Shown one piece after another: positions 6,561 through 6,984 of a stretch of DNA of 6,984 bases. The stretch spans positions 16,564-23,547 of the forward strand of contig DNYS01000024.1 of assembly GCA_003506735.1 (NCBI GenBank). Direction: 5' to 3'. The number at the start of each line of letters is the position of its first letter. Within the stretch, counting starts at the first letter, position 1. The translations under genes and the position numbers were made by a program. The DNA comes from Nitrospinota bacterium. GTDB lineage: Bacteria > UBA8248. The notes below the pieces were generated by a model. That model was not told where the DNA came from, did no database searches, and saw only the letters and a list, made by a program, of their open reading frames with translations.

Positions 6561-6592
6561 ATATTTGTTGACGATCGCCGCCGCGAATGGTA

Positions 6593-6620
6593 TTGACTTC
6601 ACCGCAATGTCCGTTATCAT
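6593..6620 (+). promoter_or_regulatory. Sigma70-type promoter of tRNA-Gly
   Basis: TTGACT (6593-6598) and TATCAT (6615-6620) are separated by 16 nt. Both are close to consensus (5 of 6 each). The -10 box ends 10 nt before the first base of the tRNA, so the transcript would start a few bases before the mature 5' end. The tRNA is therefore likely transcribed independently of the upstream operon. Confidence 0.7.
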
Positions 6621-6630
6621 TTTTGTGCAG

Positions 6631-6705
6631 GCGGGAATAGCTCAGTGGTAGAGCACAACGTTGCCAACGTTGGGGTCGCGGGTTCAAATCCCGTTTCCCG
6701 CTCCA
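6631..6705 (+). tRNA. tRNA-Gly (anticodon GCC)
   Basis: A complete cloverleaf can be drawn. The acceptor stem is GCGGGAA (6631-6637) with TTCCCGC (6695-6701), followed by discriminator T and an encoded CCA (6703-6705). The D arm is GCTC AGTGGTA GAGC. The anticodon stem is CAACG with CGTTG around the loop TTGCCAA, giving anticodon GCC at 6663-6665. The T arm is GCGGG TTCAAAT CCCGT with one G-T pair. It reads Gly codons GGC and GGT. The integrase next to its 3' end indicates that this gene serves as an attachment site. Confidence 0.97.
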
Positions 6706-6715
6706 GGAATTATCC

Positions 6716-6984
6716 CTAATTCATTACGTTTCGGCGTCCTTCTCCCTCATTCTGGGGGAGAAGTGCCGCTATAGTGCCGTGCCTATCGTCCAATAGCTGT
6801 ACCGCCTCGCGGCGCGCGTCAGGACTCAGGTGCGCATAGCGCATCGTCATTTTAATGTCCGCATGCCCAAGAAGCTCCTGTACGGCTTTAATGGACGCCC
6901 CTCGAACCACGAGGTGCGACGCAAAGGAATGGCGAAGAACGTGCCACCCGACTCGCCGCAGTCCTGCTCGCTTGCATGCCTTCC
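6716..6984 (-). CDS. Tyrosine recombinase/integrase, C-terminal part (5' end outside the window)
   Basis: The minus-strand frame is open from the window edge to a TAG at 6716-6718, giving 88 complete C-terminal residues. It carries the conserved catalytic box of lambda-type integrases: H14 and R17 in [10 protein letters not shown], then [18 protein letters not shown] with H40 and the nucleophilic tyrosine Y49. The GTG at 6910 is not the true start, because the HxxR motif lies upstream of it in the same frame. The enzyme would cut and rejoin DNA at attachment sites through a 3'-phosphotyrosine link. The stop lies 11 bp from the CCA end of the convergent tRNA-Gly, so this is the integrase of an element integrated in that tRNA gene. 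The residues after the catalytic core (about 60-88) are a tail that I cannot match to anything. Confidence 0.92.
   Translation of the reverse strand, partial: KACKRAGLRRVGWHVLRHSFASHLVVRGASIKAVQELLGHADIKMTMRYAHLSPDARREAVQLLDDRHGTIAALLPQNEGEGRRNVMN
6739..6763. other. Strong inverted repeat at the 3' end of the integrase gene
   Basis: CTTCTCCC (6739-6746) pairs perfectly with GGGAGAAG (6756-6763). A T-G and a C-G pair extend it to about 10 bp with a 5-nt loop. It lies inside the last codons of the integrase and 34 bp beyond the tRNA on the other strand. It could act as a bidirectional barrier between the convergent genes or be a dispersed palindromic repeat. No T-run follows on the plus strand. 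Confidence 0.5.

Noticed and set aside
6544..6570. Intrinsic terminator after the fusion gene
   Set aside because: The stem is only 5 bp, it overlaps the stop codon, and no run of T follows. It is listed only as a weak stem-loop.
5614..6651. 345-codon plus-strand frame overlapping the hydrolase half of the fusion
   Set aside because: The product is Arg-Gly-Ala rich with no motif, and its end runs into the tRNA gene. The overlapping frame carries the whole hydrolase fold, so this one is a shadow.
1..6984. CRISPR array, insertion sequence or toxin-antitoxin pair
   Set aside because: No regularly spaced repeats, transposase motifs or paired small genes were seen. The only mobile-element signal is the partial integrase at the right edge.

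Overview
The window is moderately GC-rich, gene-dense bacterial DNA. It shows Gram-negative-style content: an ABC importer with a periplasmic binding protein carrying a cleavable Sec signal and no lipobox, sigma70-like promoters, and purine-rich ribosome binding sites. I cannot assign a taxon from the sequence alone; an uncultured proteobacterium or related phylum would fit. Every complete protein gene is on the plus strand and closely packed. The only minus-strand gene is a partial integrase at the right edge.

Layout. Positions 1-81 hold the probable tail of an upstream gene whose stop abuts the next start. Positions 82-897 encode an RNase Z-like metallo-beta-lactamase-fold hydrolase. A roughly 200-bp gap (898-1099) carries a plausible promoter and a leader hairpin. 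It is followed by a complete NitT/TauT-type ABC importer: ATPase (start about 1124, end 1966), permease (2029 or possibly 1963, to 2802) and periplasmic binding protein (2868-3899). Next comes a calcineurin-like metallophosphoesterase (3957-4711), broken by a frameshift at a run of nine C and by an in-frame amber codon. Positions 4718-6553 encode a 611-aa protein that joins a class I SAM methyltransferase of the ArsM-like type to an alpha/beta hydrolase resembling 2,6-dihydroxypseudooxynicotine hydrolase. A tRNA-Gly(GCC) gene with its own promoter lies at 6631-6705. Eleven bases further on is the stop codon of a convergent tyrosine recombinase (6716 to the window edge), the classic arrangement of an integrative element inserted at a tRNA 3' end.

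How the genes may work together. The importer, phosphoesterase and methyltransferase-hydrolase are co-oriented with short gaps (6 to 65 bp) and are probably one transcript. The simplest reading is uptake of a small organic compound followed by enzymatic processing, with the hydrolase half as the likely catabolic enzyme. The substrate cannot be named from sequence. The most distinctive object is the methyltransferase-hydrolase fusion. Its methyltransferase half resembles arsenite methyltransferases but lacks two cysteines at the positions expected for arsenic binding, and it has an in-frame ribosome binding site and ATG exactly at the domain junction. The integrase marks the likely left end of a genomic island that continues beyond the right edge.
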